Assembly: GCF_029433095.1 (NCBI RefSeq)
Contig: NZ_JARNTX010000001.1
Span: forward strand, 1,178,001 to 1,242,000
DNA: 64,000 nt
Source of the DNA: Hymenobacter sp. YC55
GTDB taxonomy: Bacteria > Bacteroidota > Bacteroidia > Cytophagales > Hymenobacteraceae
Direction: 5' to 3'
Shown: positions 7,630-16,160 of the stretch, one piece after another
How positions within the stretch are numbered: position 1 is the first letter of the stretch
Layout: every line of letters begins with the position of its first letter
Made by a program: the position numbers and the translations under genes
The notes under the pieces: model-generated
What the model saw: the letters and a program-made list of their open reading frames with translations, nothing else
Told to the model about the DNA's origin: nothing
Database searches by the model: none

Positions 7630-9134
7630 TTGATAGTGCCTGGCGCTACTTCTACTGTTTCCGTGCTAGGCTGCGGTACAATGCCCTGGGCTTCCTCTTC
7701 CGTCATACCATAGAAGATCTTCAGGCGGGAAACGCAACTTTCCCGCGTGGTGAGCTTCTGGGCCAACAGCGAAAGCATGGCATCAATAGAGCTTTGCCCA
7801 CCAACCGAACCACTAAGCGCGGCTTGAGCTTCAGTGAGCTGAGGCTTCTGGTTCGGATCATCCTCCGGCGTTTTAGCCGGGCCATAGTTGATCATGCTCC
7901 TTAGCTCATCATCATCCAGGATGTTCTCCAGCGTGGATTCAGAGAACATAAACTTCACCGGTAGATTGGTGATGATATCCAAGGCGGGCTCATCCTCATC
8001 TAAGCCAGGCAGATCCTCCATGCCTTTCACGTAAGGCAGGATATCATCATAGAAAGCTTCCAGAATAGACACTTGCACCGGTTTGCACACCGAATTGAAG
8101 TACATCTCATAAGCTTCCCGAATCTCTGAGGCGTTGCCACCTAAGGAGCCGGAACCAGGCAAGCCGATAACGGCGGGGCTGGTAACGCCGCCAACGGACA
8201 TAATAGCTTGCTGCGCTTCCTCGGCAACAGACTTGAAGGTTTCGGCTGTAACGGTGGTTACGCTCTGGACCTTCGCCATCTTATCGGCTGAGTCTGTCGA
8301 GCCATCACCCCAAATGAAGAAGATGCTTTCCGCGTCTTCTCCCTGAAACTTCTGCTTTATGCCCTCGGTGAATTTATCCCGCTGGCTTTTAGCTGAAATA
8401 GTCTTCGTGGCATCCGTTGGATCCTGCTCATCCACCGGCCCCTTTTGAATGGTGATAATAGTATCAATGCCAAAGCGAGTGGCAACCCGGTTGTCATGGT
8501 ACTTGCTTAACCGGCCCTCAATCTTCATGTAGTTGAGCACTGGTGCTAGTTCCAGCTCCGGGAAGTACTCAGTATCCGAGTCCTCGGCAAACCAGAAGTA
8601 GAGCTGCACCTTATCCTGCTTTGCGGTCCGCGGATTGAAGGCCGCAATCCGTTGGGGTGGAAACTTGTCTTGCTTGCTCCAGTCCCGGCAGAGCATGTAG
8701 TACTCCACTTCCTCTTCCTCATTCATCGGGCCGGGAGCCACCGTCTTCACCTTCTGCGGGTACAGCTCCGTAATGTACTTGCCATCCTTGCTCCACACCA
8801 CCTGCATGGCCCAGGCCTGAATCTTAGATTCATCCTTGCTGATTTGGCGAAGCAGCTTATTAGCGGTGCGGTACTTGCCAGTGCTGGCCACGTTCTTAAG
8901 AAACGCTGCCAGCACCGGGTACAAGTCGGCATCCGTGGTGAAGCCTGACCCGGCAACGAACAACGCCCGGCGGCGCGTCATGGCCGCTGCCGTAGGGCTA
9001 TGCCGAATCAGATCCAAGAGCGTCGGCATAAAGGAGTGCTTGGCACCCCAATAGATGACGCCGGCGGTATCATCCTTCTTCGGTTCGGGAACCTCAATAG
9101 CCGCTAGCTGGATTTGAATAGACGAAGACTCCAT
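7626..9134 (-). CDS. Phage portal protein
   Basis: A 502-aa protein with typical portal features: an N-terminal segment placing the protein after YWGAKHSFMPTLLDLI, a long mixed alpha/beta core, the SPAVIGLPGSG loop region, a long helical stretch (ASEIREAYEMYFNSVCKPVQ) and an acidic C-terminus. Portals form the dodecameric DNA channel at one capsid vertex and bind terminase. Placed between the capsid-side genes and the connector genes. The identification is by fold-level resemblance and position; length is normal for the family. Confidence 0.7.
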   Translation of the reverse strand: MESSSIQIQLAAIEVPEPKKDDTAGVIYWGAKHSFMPTLLDLIRHSPTAAAMTRRRALFVAGSGFTTDADLYPVLAAFLKNVASTGKYRTANKLLRQISKDESKIQAWAMQVVWSKDGKYITELYPQKVKTVAPGPMNEEEEVEYYMLCRDWSKQDKFPPQRIAAFNPRTAKQDKVQLYFWFAEDSDTEYFPELELAPVLNYMKIEGRLSKYHDNRVATRFGIDTIITIQKGPVDEQDPTDATKTISAKSQRDKFTEGIKQKFQGEDAESIFFIWGDGSTDSADKMAKVQSVTTVTAETFKSVAEEAQQAIMSVGGVTSPAVIGLPGSGSLGGNASEIREAYEMYFNSVCKPVQVSILEAFYDDILPYVKGMEDLPGLDEDEPALDIITNLPVKFMFSESTLENILDDDELRSMINYGPAKTPEDDPNQKPQLTEAQAALSGSVGGQSSIDAMLSLLAQKLTTRESCVSRLKIFYGMTEEEAQGIVPQPSTETVEVAPGTIK

Positions 9135-9137
9135 AAG

Positions 9138-9728
9138 TTATCGGATGCCGAGAGGGGCAGGTAGTTTGTAAGCGAAGCCACCGAACGGCGCCGGCGGCGT
9201 AATGACCACACCACCACCGGGCTGAACTACCGGTGTCGTGTTGTTGAAAATGAGATTGATGAAGGAGCGGAGCACTACGCGCGCGGCCTCATCCTGAATG
9301 CCTTCCAGGCTGAAGGAGAAGCTGGATTCTCCCCGGTAGGCACCGCCCTTGTTTTGCGCTTTAGGAACCCGTAAGCCCCTGTCCTGACCGTATAGCCACC
9401 AGTTGCCGTTGTAGTCGAGCACCAGGCACAACACCGGTTCCTTAAGCAAGGCCTGCAGCACAGACCGGCGCTCCTTGCTCAGGGCGGGTACCAGCACGGA
9501 AACTGCCTGGCTATACTGATCACCGTTTTTCGTTGGGTTGTAGCCTTCCCCGAACTCGGAAGCGTCTCCACATTCAAAGCGCTGCCAGCCGCTCAGGCCG
9601 CTGAAGCTGTTGATTAGGGACATATCCTGATCCGCGTAGGCAAATAAGCCGCTAGCAAAAGGGGCGACCAAGAGCGTTTTCACGCCCCCAATCGCCACCT
9701 GTTGCGTGCCTAGTAGTGAGTAGAGCAC
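9138..9728 (-). CDS. Hypothetical structural protein (tail-associated)
   Basis: A 196-aa soluble protein, rich in beta-strand-like sequence, with a late Pro/Gly/Val loop (PVVQPGGGVVITPPAP). It lies 3 bp upstream of the portal gene in the same operon. Its position between capsid and portal and the aromatic/Gly-rich composition fit a head or tail structural part. Family not recognised. Confidence 0.45.
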   Translation of the reverse strand: MLYSLLGTQQVAIGGVKTLLVAPFASGLFAYADQDMSLINSFSGLSGWQRFECGDASEFGEGYNPTKNGDQYSQAVSVLVPALSKERRSVLQALLKEPVLCLVLDYNGNWWLYGQDRGLRVPKAQNKGGAYRGESSFSFSLEGIQDEAARVVLRSFINLIFNNTTPVVQPGGGVVITPPAPFGGFAYKLPAPLGIR

Positions 9729-9740
9729 GGCGGGACTCGA

Positions 9741-10322
9741 TTAAGCGCCGCCGCCAGCTGGAGCCGCAGGAGCCGCAGCCCCGTCGATCTGGGCAAGCAA
9801 GGCTTCGAAAACAGGCAGTGGCACCAACTCCGCTTTGCGGCTTTCCGCGCCACCCATTACCATGTCAAAGCCGTTGAAGTCGCCACCAGCAGAGCCCGAA
9901 CCCGAGTTGTTTTGCTCATTCTTAAGGCCGTTGTCAGCCCCAACAATGACCACTTCACCCATGCGGGTTTTGCAAATACCGGTAACGCGGGTCAGGTCGG
10001 CAACTTTCGACAGCCTGTTTAAGCCCACCGTCTTGCCAGCGAACTTCACGCCCAGCATGTGCTTAGGGTAGATGTTGTTGCCGAACTGGGTGCTGTCCGA
10101 GTAGTAGGCTTGATCTTCCTCGAATTCGTAGCGGTGGATGGTAGCACCAGCCCGCAACTTGATATCCGAGATAATTTCCTCATCTGCATCTTCCGGATCA
10201 GGAACGCGCGTGATGATGAGGTTACTGAGGCCCGCAGCATTAAGAGTGCTCAGGGCAATGAGCAGCGATAGGCCACCCTGGGAATAGCGTGCTACGCGCT
10301 TATGCGATTTTGAAAGTTTCAT
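9741..10322 (-). CDS. Hypothetical structural protein (tail-tube-like candidate)
   Basis: A 193-aa protein with alternating strand-like segments and a Gly/Ser loop (NNSGSGSAGGDFNGFD). The C-terminus is Ala/Pro/Gly-rich. It starts exactly at the stop of the 10323 gene. The size and composition suit a major tail protein, but capsid decoration is equally possible. No named family recognised. Confidence 0.4.
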   Translation of the reverse strand: MKLSKSHKRVARYSQGGLSLLIALSTLNAAGLSNLIITRVPDPEDADEEIISDIKLRAGATIHRYEFEEDQAYYSDSTQFGNNIYPKHMLGVKFAGKTVGLNRLSKVADLTRVTGICKTRMGEVVIVGADNGLKNEQNNSGSGSAGGDFNGFDMVMGGAESRKAELVPLPVFEALLAQIDGAAAPAAPAGGGA

Positions 10323-10814
10323 TTAAACCTGTGCGGTTATAACGGTGGTAGCCTGGGCAGCTTGCGCGGCCTTTTCGTCGAAGTGGTAGTTGCCCGCCTC
10401 ATCCTGCCAAGCCTGCTTCAGGCCGTGACGGGTCAGCAGCTCGCGTACTGAAGCGTGCTCATCCGCTACCGGCTCATCTTCCTGCTCAGTGGCCAGCGCC
10501 AAGGGCTCCATCTCACCAATCAGGTTCCGGATGTGTGCCTCTGCCAGCATCACCTCTAGAGCCTTTTCGAAGAGTTCTACTGGCAGCGCTTCCATGTGCT
10601 GAGCGAATAGCTCCAGATCTATGCTCACTGGCAGATCTTCCGCGTCAGAAGCGGGCGGCGTTGGCGGCGTGGTATCCGGCTCTGACTCTTGCTCAGTCAG
10701 CACCTCCGGAAAACCAGCTTCTGCCATCGTGGCCACTGTAACCGGGACGGAGGGTGCCAGAACAGAGGCTACCACTTTGGCAGCCTCCGTTATTGGTTTT
10801 TGATTCCGGCTCAT
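10323..10814 (-). CDS. Hypothetical acidic protein downstream of capsid
   Basis: A 163-aa protein from ATG 10814; a longer in-frame start at 10898 would overlap the capsid gene and give an implausible Cys/Arg/Trp-rich N-terminus. It is Glu/Ala/Pro-rich, with many acidic helices and a tail ending in TTVITAQV. It begins 1 bp after the capsid stop. Possibly a head-completion or scaffold-type factor; I do not recognise it. Confidence 0.5.
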   Translation of the reverse strand: MSRNQKPITEAAKVVASVLAPSVPVTVATMAEAGFPEVLTEQESEPDTTPPTPPASDAEDLPVSIDLELFAQHMEALPVELFEKALEVMLAEAHIRNLIGEMEPLALATEQEDEPVADEHASVRELLTRHGLKQAWQDEAGNYHFDEKAAQAAQATTVITAQV

Positions 10815-10815
10815 C

Positions 10816-11793
10816 TTAGATGTAAAGCACCTTCTGCGATGGAACCACAATGCCAGTATCCAGCGAGCAAGTGAGCTTGCTGAACATCTGGTCACCAACG
10901 TTATTCACCTTGCCGATTTCGAAGCTTACGGAGTCTGAGAGCAGATCCGTAGCCGCACCGAACTCAGGACCGAGGCCCGATACCAAGCTGTTTTCAGGCA
11001 GCGAAACGAATGCAATCCGCTTGCCGTGGAATGTGTAAACATCACCGCTCACTTTAAAAATGTCGCGGTACGTCTGATTGGTATTGAAAATATCAATCAT
11101 CAGCTTGTGCGAATGCGGAGCGTACACCAAGCACTCTTTCTTGCCCAAAACAGCGGAAGGCAGTTCAACGAACAGCTTCTCGTATTGGTCTTTGAGGTTG
11201 GTGCTCGTGATGGTCGTTGCCGACAAAGGCTTAATACCAGCCAAAATGGCCTTAGCGATCAAGCCATCTACCACGTTTTTCGCGCTCGTGGTCTGAGCAG
11301 CGGCCCAAGCCTTCTGCGAAACCGTAGCTGTATTGCTGTTTGCAATCAGGGTTTTGGTAGCAGGAGTGATAGAACACCAGATTTTTTTCTCGAATGCCAG
11401 AGCATAGCGAGGAGTCAAGTGCGTGCGGGCTGCTGACTCGAAAGTGGTCGACTGGATGTTGTTCGCGCCGGCTTTCATGCTTTCGCCAAAGCGAGTACCA
11501 CGAAGCTTATCCATCTCGAAAAGGATGATGGATTGCATCTTCTTTGGTACCATGGTGTAATCAGACGCCTCCAACTCGGTAGCGTAGTTGTCCAGGTCAG
11601 CTTCCCGGATCTTCTCCTGATACGCGTCGAACTCTGGTTCACCCGAGAAGGTGGTCAGGTTGATTTCGTCCTTTACGTTATCGTAAAAGGTGATCAGGTT
11701 TTGCGCCGTGGTAGCCGCCTCCTCAACTACTTCCGAGAAGATCTCCGAAGCGTGTTTACCAGTGTGCTTAAAAGGAGTGTAGGTAAAAGCCAT
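10816..11793 (-). CDS. Major capsid protein
   Basis: A 325-aa protein with the layout of Bacteroidota phage capsid proteins: a helical N-arm (to about 60), a long helix, a DKLRGTRFGESMKAG loop, a central domain with HSHKLMIDIFN, and a C-terminal strand region (SLDTGIVVPSQKVLYI). Expected to form the HK97-type shell. It lies immediately downstream of the XkdF-like protease/scaffold gene, the usual order. No signal or membrane helix. Confidence 0.8.
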   Translation of the reverse strand: MAFTYTPFKHTGKHASEIFSEVVEEAATTAQNLITFYDNVKDEINLTTFSGEPEFDAYQEKIREADLDNYATELEASDYTMVPKKMQSIILFEMDKLRGTRFGESMKAGANNIQSTTFESAARTHLTPRYALAFEKKIWCSITPATKTLIANSNTATVSQKAWAAAQTTSAKNVVDGLIAKAILAGIKPLSATTITSTNLKDQYEKLFVELPSAVLGKKECLVYAPHSHKLMIDIFNTNQTYRDIFKVSGDVYTFHGKRIAFVSLPENSLVSGLGPEFGAATDLLSDSVSFEIGKVNNVGDQMFSKLTCSLDTGIVVPSQKVLYI

Positions 11794-11850
11794 TATTGTA
11801 GGCAGTTATAAAAAAAGTGAAATAATTTATTGAGGTGGCGGCTTGCCGGT

Positions 11851-13197
11851 TTAGCGAGTAGCTTCAGCGCGTGCCAAGCGCAATTGAGCAGGCGTCATAG
11901 GCTTTGACTCCTCCTCACCGCCAAGCTTCAGCTTGCCAGTAGCAGGTTGGGTGCTGAGTTCAAGCTTGGCATCAGCCAATTCTTTCTCGACAGCTTCAAG
12001 CTTCAGGCTGCGTTCGTAAGTGTCCTTATCAATCTGGTAGCAGTACTGATCCAAGTTGATTTTGAAGTAGGAGCCATCAGCACAGGCATAAGCGCCCGTA
12101 CCTACTACCTGACCGGTTGAGTCCGTCACCAGGCGAGTGATGGGGTTAAGATTGAAGGTGCTGCCATCAGCCATGGCCACCGCTTCCAGCTTCACAGCCG
12201 CGCTCAGCTCAGTCACACCTAAGGCAGCAAGAGCCTTCTTGATCTGAGCAGTCAGCTTGGCGGCATCCGTCTCCTCAGCAACACCAGCTAGTGCTTCTTT
12301 AGCCGCTGCGAGAGTGTCAGGCTTATCCTCTGGCTTCTCCTCATCCAACTTCTCCTCTTCTTTAGGAGCGGGGGCACTCTCCGCCTTTTTCTTCCCACCC
12401 TCGACAGAGAGTTTGCCCCCTTCCTTTAAGTCATAGTCACCATCGGGTAACGCGTCTCCGGCTTCACCTTCATCGTTGAGCAGCTTCACAGTGCCATCCT
12501 CCGCGACATCGACCAAACGGCCATCAGCTAATTCTACCTCTGCGAGTTTTACGTTGGCCCCTTTGGCAACTATTGAGAGCCGTGCCCAAATACTTTTGAA
12601 ATCCATTTTTTTAGAAGGTGCCGGGCTAGCCTCGGCTGAAAGTTTGACCTCTGAGAAATCGAAAAGCCCCTCAATCGAGAAGCCCGTCTTGTTGCCGCTG
12701 ACCACTTCTTTTTCCCAGTAGTCAGTATCCGGCACGTGCAAACTCATCATGAGCGTACCCACTGGCATATCGAGACCGAGTGCAGCCGCTTTGTCCTTTT
12801 CCGAGTCCAGCACTATCCACAGCTCCCGAACCACGTTGCCGGAAAGCTCCGTTGTGTGGTCCTCATTGGTCTGCGTAGTGCGGCCCTCCAGCATGAGCTT
12901 ATGGGCAATCTTTTCAATCTCCTCAGCGGAGAAGAAGATGTAGTGCGGCTCGGGATCATTGCGGTATATGTTCTGATCTGGAATCAGAACGGGGCCGGTG
13001 AGCACCTGCTTTGCGGGCTCTGTGGACAAGTGGACGCGTTTGGCCGTTGTGTCTTCCGCGGCGGCCAACGCTACCCAGCCCTGCTCAATAGCGGGCTTGG
13101 CTACCAGCGAAACCAGCTGATATCCTTTGGCCGGATCGGCCTGGTCTAACTTTACTGCATAACGCTTCGGGGTTTTGCTCTTCGTGCTCACACCCAT
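11851..13197 (-). CDS. XkdF-like head maturation protease with scaffold-like C-terminus
   Basis: A 448-aa protein. The N-terminal 200 residues follow the XkdF/prohead serine protease pattern (QLVSLVAKPAIEQGW, HTTELSGNVVRELWI, VPVG-type strand before SLHVPDTDYW, GFSIEGLFDF). The rest is Lys/Glu/Ala-rich, suiting a scaffold cleaved during maturation. A Tyr/Cys patch (INLDQYCYQIDKDTYE) precedes the last helix. The annotated ATG at 13197 overlaps the -10 of the promoter element. GTG at 13191, two codons downstream, sits 4 nt after that -10, the same spacing as for two other genes, and may be the true start. Confidence 0.7.
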   Translation of the reverse strand: MGVSTKSKTPKRYAVKLDQADPAKGYQLVSLVAKPAIEQGWVALAAAEDTTAKRVHLSTEPAKQVLTGPVLIPDQNIYRNDPEPHYIFFSAEEIEKIAHKLMLEGRTTQTNEDHTTELSGNVVRELWIVLDSEKDKAAALGLDMPVGTLMMSLHVPDTDYWEKEVVSGNKTGFSIEGLFDFSEVKLSAEASPAPSKKMDFKSIWARLSIVAKGANVKLAEVELADGRLVDVAEDGTVKLLNDEGEAGDALPDGDYDLKEGGKLSVEGGKKKAESAPAPKEEEKLDEEKPEDKPDTLAAAKEALAGVAEETDAAKLTAQIKKALAALGVTELSAAVKLEAVAMADGSTFNLNPITRLVTDSTGQVVGTGAYACADGSYFKINLDQYCYQIDKDTYERSLKLEAVEKELADAKLELSTQPATGKLKLGGEEESKPMTPAQLRLARAEATR

Positions 13198-13225
13198 ATA
13201 AGGGCGAGTGCTGATTTTGTGACAA
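13196..13225 (-). promoter_or_regulatory. Late promoter-like element, copy 2 (before protease/capsid genes)
   Basis: Minus strand TTGTCA (13225-13220), 18 bp, TTATAT (13201-13196), then GGGT and an in-frame GTG at 13191. The conserved ATTTTGTGACAAAAAA block is at 13214 on the plus strand. It follows a strong terminator. Confidence 0.6.
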
Positions 13226-13257
13226 AAAAAAGAGCCGCGTTACCCAAGCGCGGCTCT
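13223..13257. terminator. Terminator between tape measure and protease genes
   Basis: AGAGCCGCG (13231-13239) pairs with CGCGGCTCT (13249-13257), 9 perfect pairs. An 8-nt T-run follows on the minus strand and a shorter T-run on the plus strand. Confidence 0.85.
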
Positions 13258-13288
13258 TTCTCCCAATCCTTTTTACATCTCTCCAACC

Positions 13289-13318
13289 ATATAAGGCGGA
13301 AGAGCGATTTTGTGACAG
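13289..13318 (-). promoter_or_regulatory. Late promoter-like element, copy 3 (upstream tandem copy)
   Basis: CTGTCA (13318-13313), 18 bp, TTATAT (13294-13289) on the minus strand, nearly the same as copy 2 about 93 bp away. No open frame follows: the next ATG is directly followed by TAA. A transcript started here would meet the 13223-13257 hairpin before any gene. Confidence 0.45.
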
Positions 13319-13340
13319 AAATATTTTCAGCTACCTGATT

Positions 13341-16160
13341 TTAGAGCCGCACTGGAGCCGAGGCTTGCTCGGCTAATTTCTTCTGGCCATCAATCGCCAC
13401 CGCTTCCCCCGGACCGATTGCCAGTTGAGCCGGGCCGTAGCTGGCAATCGCATCATTGCTGCTCACTACGCGGGCTAGGAGCGCATTTGTCTGCTGGATC
13501 TGAGCCGCTACCTCCGCTAGCGTGATACCGCTACCCTCAGGGCTGGCGCTGCCAACCGGAGCACTACCCAAAATCCCGCCATCTGCCAGAGCACTCCCCT
13601 GAGTCCGCGTGATAGGGGCGGGCAGTACGCGGTAGTTGCCGGCCTGGGCGAAGTCGGAGGGGAGCAGCGTTCGCCGGCGGCCCTCGGTGCGAATCAGCTC
13701 CAGTGCCGAGCGGTTCTTTTGCGTGGCATCAACCGGCGTAATCATCTCGCCCCCCTCTACCCGGTAGCGGCCACCCATCACCGGCACATCATTGCCGCTG
13801 GCATGGCTGCCACCTTTGATCTCGCCCCCATCTTCCAGCAACCCACCATCACCAAGCGACTTGCCGAGACTACGAGCGGATACTACCGCCGTGGCCACCG
13901 CAGCAAGGCCCGCCGCAATGGCAAACACGTTGGCCGGGAACGGCACCTCGGAACCTTTGGCTACGGCTTTCAACGCGGCCTGCACTGCCAGCACCGCATT
14001 GTAGGCACTCGCCGCAAGGGTGTTGGCCGCCGTGACTTTCTGCTGTTCCTTCTCCAGCCGGGCCTTTTCCTTTTGGGCTTCCTGCTCTTGTTTGGCCGCT
14101 TTGGCCTTGGCAGCGGCTAGGCGCTCCTCTTCGGCCCGCTCCTTTTGAATTCGGGCAATCAGGAAATCACGACGGGCACCAGTAGCGGTTTTCAGGGCTT
14201 CCTCATCTGACTCCCGCTTGCTTCGGGTAGCATCCAACTTCGAAGAGGCTTCATCATAGGCGGTTTGCGCCACAGCCAACTCTTCTTCTACTTCACCAAG
14301 GGCATCTGAAAGCAGCGTATCCGCAATCGAATTGAGCGAGTTGGCAATATCCGATACGGCCTGGTTGATGACCTGCTTCACGGCCTCCACCTTATCCGCC
14401 GAAACGCCGAATAATTTGATCAGCAAAAACTCGCCAACCGGCGTAACGCTGTTGGCGGCAATGCGCGCCCGCTCCGCCGCTTCCTTGCTGAGCTGATCCA
14501 GCTTTTTAGCGGTACCATCATTGATCTTCGCGCCCAACTCTTCCCGAAGCTTGGCCAGTCGTTCCGCTTTTTCGGTTTCCGAAATACGCTCCAGCTTTTC
14601 CAGGTTGGCATTGCGCGCTTTAAAGGCCTCGAATTCATTGGCGCCTAACGCCTGGCGCTTCTGCTCCAGTGTCTGGGCAATTTCTGCCTCCTTGGCAAGC
14701 ACTGCTGCCCCATTCACCTGCGGTGCGGTTTTCAGGATTTCCAATTCCTGCCGCTGAATCTTTAGGCGTTGGGCGAACACGCGCTGGGCCTGCTCATCCA
14801 TGATCTTGGCTAGCCGCGCGCCCCGCAGCTCCTCGGCAGCCTCAGCAGAGAGTTGCCCCTGCAGCTCCAGTTGACTGATCTGCGCACTGTAGTTCTGATA
14901 CGCTTTCGAGTACTCCGCTTTTTGCGTCTCCAAACCCGTCAGGGCCGCTTGCAAACGGGCTACATTCAGCGCGTTTTGATCCTCTGCCTCCTGCTTCTTA
15001 TGCGCCGCATTGAGAGCGGCCAATTCGCCAATTAGATCCCGGCGTGCCTTTTTCTCTTCCTCGGTACCTTGCTTGGCAAGCAAGATTTTATCGAGTAAAA
15101 TCTTCTTTTCCAGCTCGTAGGTTTCCTTGCCCTGGGCTTGCCGAATCTTCAGGAACCGCTCATTCTCATCAAGCTGCGTTTGAATAACGCGCTTGTAATC
15201 CTCGAACAAGGAGTCCTGATAGCCTTTCATATAAGCCGCGCCAACCTTACTGCCGAAGTTGCGCGCCTCCAACAGCACGCCAGCGGCATCCCCTTTGAAT
15301 AGGTTGAGCAGGATCTTACCGGAGCTTTTGGCTCCCTCAATCAGCCCATTGAACAGCCCAGAGGTAACCGCCTTCACCTTTTCAAACCAGGTGAAGGAGC
15401 CTCGGACGGACTCCGTCAGGCTGTCCCAATTGGCAATCAGCAAGCCTACCAGCACGACAATTGCCCCAATGCCGGTGCTGATCAGCGCGGCCCTCGTGAC
15501 TTTGGCCCCGGTGCTAGCCGCTTCTCCCATGCCCAGGAATGCCTTGGCAGAAGCAAGGCTACTCTTCACCACCGAGAGGGTTTCTGAGTTCAGGGCGCGC
15601 GACACCTGCTCTACGCCATCCATCACGGTAATGAGCGTAAGAAGCTTCTTTTGATATTCCTCCGCTACACTGGAGCTAAGGCCGAAGGTCTCTGCCGCCG
15701 CGGTGCTAATGGCAAACGCTCCGACAACTCCATTGGCGAAGTCAGCGAACGCAGCGGCCTTCATCTTGGGGTCCAAGGCGTCAACAGCATCTTCCAACTC
15801 TTTGAGCTTGCCCTTCGCGTTGCCGAGCTTGATCAGCGCAGCTTCTTGCTCTTTCGTGCCGATGACAGTCCTCCGAAGCGCCTCCTCTAGTTCTTCAATT
15901 TCCGCCTCCAGTGCGGGAATGGTACCGGGCTTCAGATCGTCGAGGGCGGAGCTGAAGTCACCTACTTCACCCGTAAGCCCGTCAACCTCCTTCGCCAACT
16001 TTGCCATTTCCGCAATCAGTGCCTTCGCTTGATCACTGTTGCGGTCCAAGCCCTGAAGCTGCTCATCCAGCTCCTTCAGCTTTTTGTTGGCATCCTCCAG
16101 CTGCTGGCGGGCTGAGTCCAGTTGGATCTCAATGGTGTATACTTTCCTCTGATTGGCCAT
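13341..16160 (-). CDS. Tape measure protein
   Basis: A 939-aa protein dominated by long coiled-coil stretches (about 5-115, 300-560, 620-720) rich in Ala/Glu/Lys/Gln. A hydrophobic segment lies near 220-245 (STGIGAIVVLVGLLIANW) and an Ala/Val-rich membrane-like stretch near 735-765. Such proteins fill the tail lumen, set tail length and help DNA entry. It follows the Dit/Tal-position gene, whose stop it overlaps by 1 bp. It is the largest phage gene, as expected for a siphovirus. Confidence 0.85.
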   Translation of the reverse strand: MANQRKVYTIEIQLDSARQQLEDANKKLKELDEQLQGLDRNSDQAKALIAEMAKLAKEVDGLTGEVGDFSSALDDLKPGTIPALEAEIEELEEALRRTVIGTKEQEAALIKLGNAKGKLKELEDAVDALDPKMKAAAFADFANGVVGAFAISTAAAETFGLSSSVAEEYQKKLLTLITVMDGVEQVSRALNSETLSVVKSSLASAKAFLGMGEAASTGAKVTRAALISTGIGAIVVLVGLLIANWDSLTESVRGSFTWFEKVKAVTSGLFNGLIEGAKSSGKILLNLFKGDAAGVLLEARNFGSKVGAAYMKGYQDSLFEDYKRVIQTQLDENERFLKIRQAQGKETYELEKKILLDKILLAKQGTEEEKKARRDLIGELAALNAAHKKQEAEDQNALNVARLQAALTGLETQKAEYSKAYQNYSAQISQLELQGQLSAEAAEELRGARLAKIMDEQAQRVFAQRLKIQRQELEILKTAPQVNGAAVLAKEAEIAQTLEQKRQALGANEFEAFKARNANLEKLERISETEKAERLAKLREELGAKINDGTAKKLDQLSKEAAERARIAANSVTPVGEFLLIKLFGVSADKVEAVKQVINQAVSDIANSLNSIADTLLSDALGEVEEELAVAQTAYDEASSKLDATRSKRESDEEALKTATGARRDFLIARIQKERAEEERLAAAKAKAAKQEQEAQKEKARLEKEQQKVTAANTLAASAYNAVLAVQAALKAVAKGSEVPFPANVFAIAAGLAAVATAVVSARSLGKSLGDGGLLEDGGEIKGGSHASGNDVPVMGGRYRVEGGEMITPVDATQKNRSALELIRTEGRRRTLLPSDFAQAGNYRVLPAPITRTQGSALADGGILGSAPVGSASPEGSGITLAEVAAQIQQTNALLARVVSSNDAIASYGPAQLAIGPGEAVAIDGQKKLAEQASAPVRL

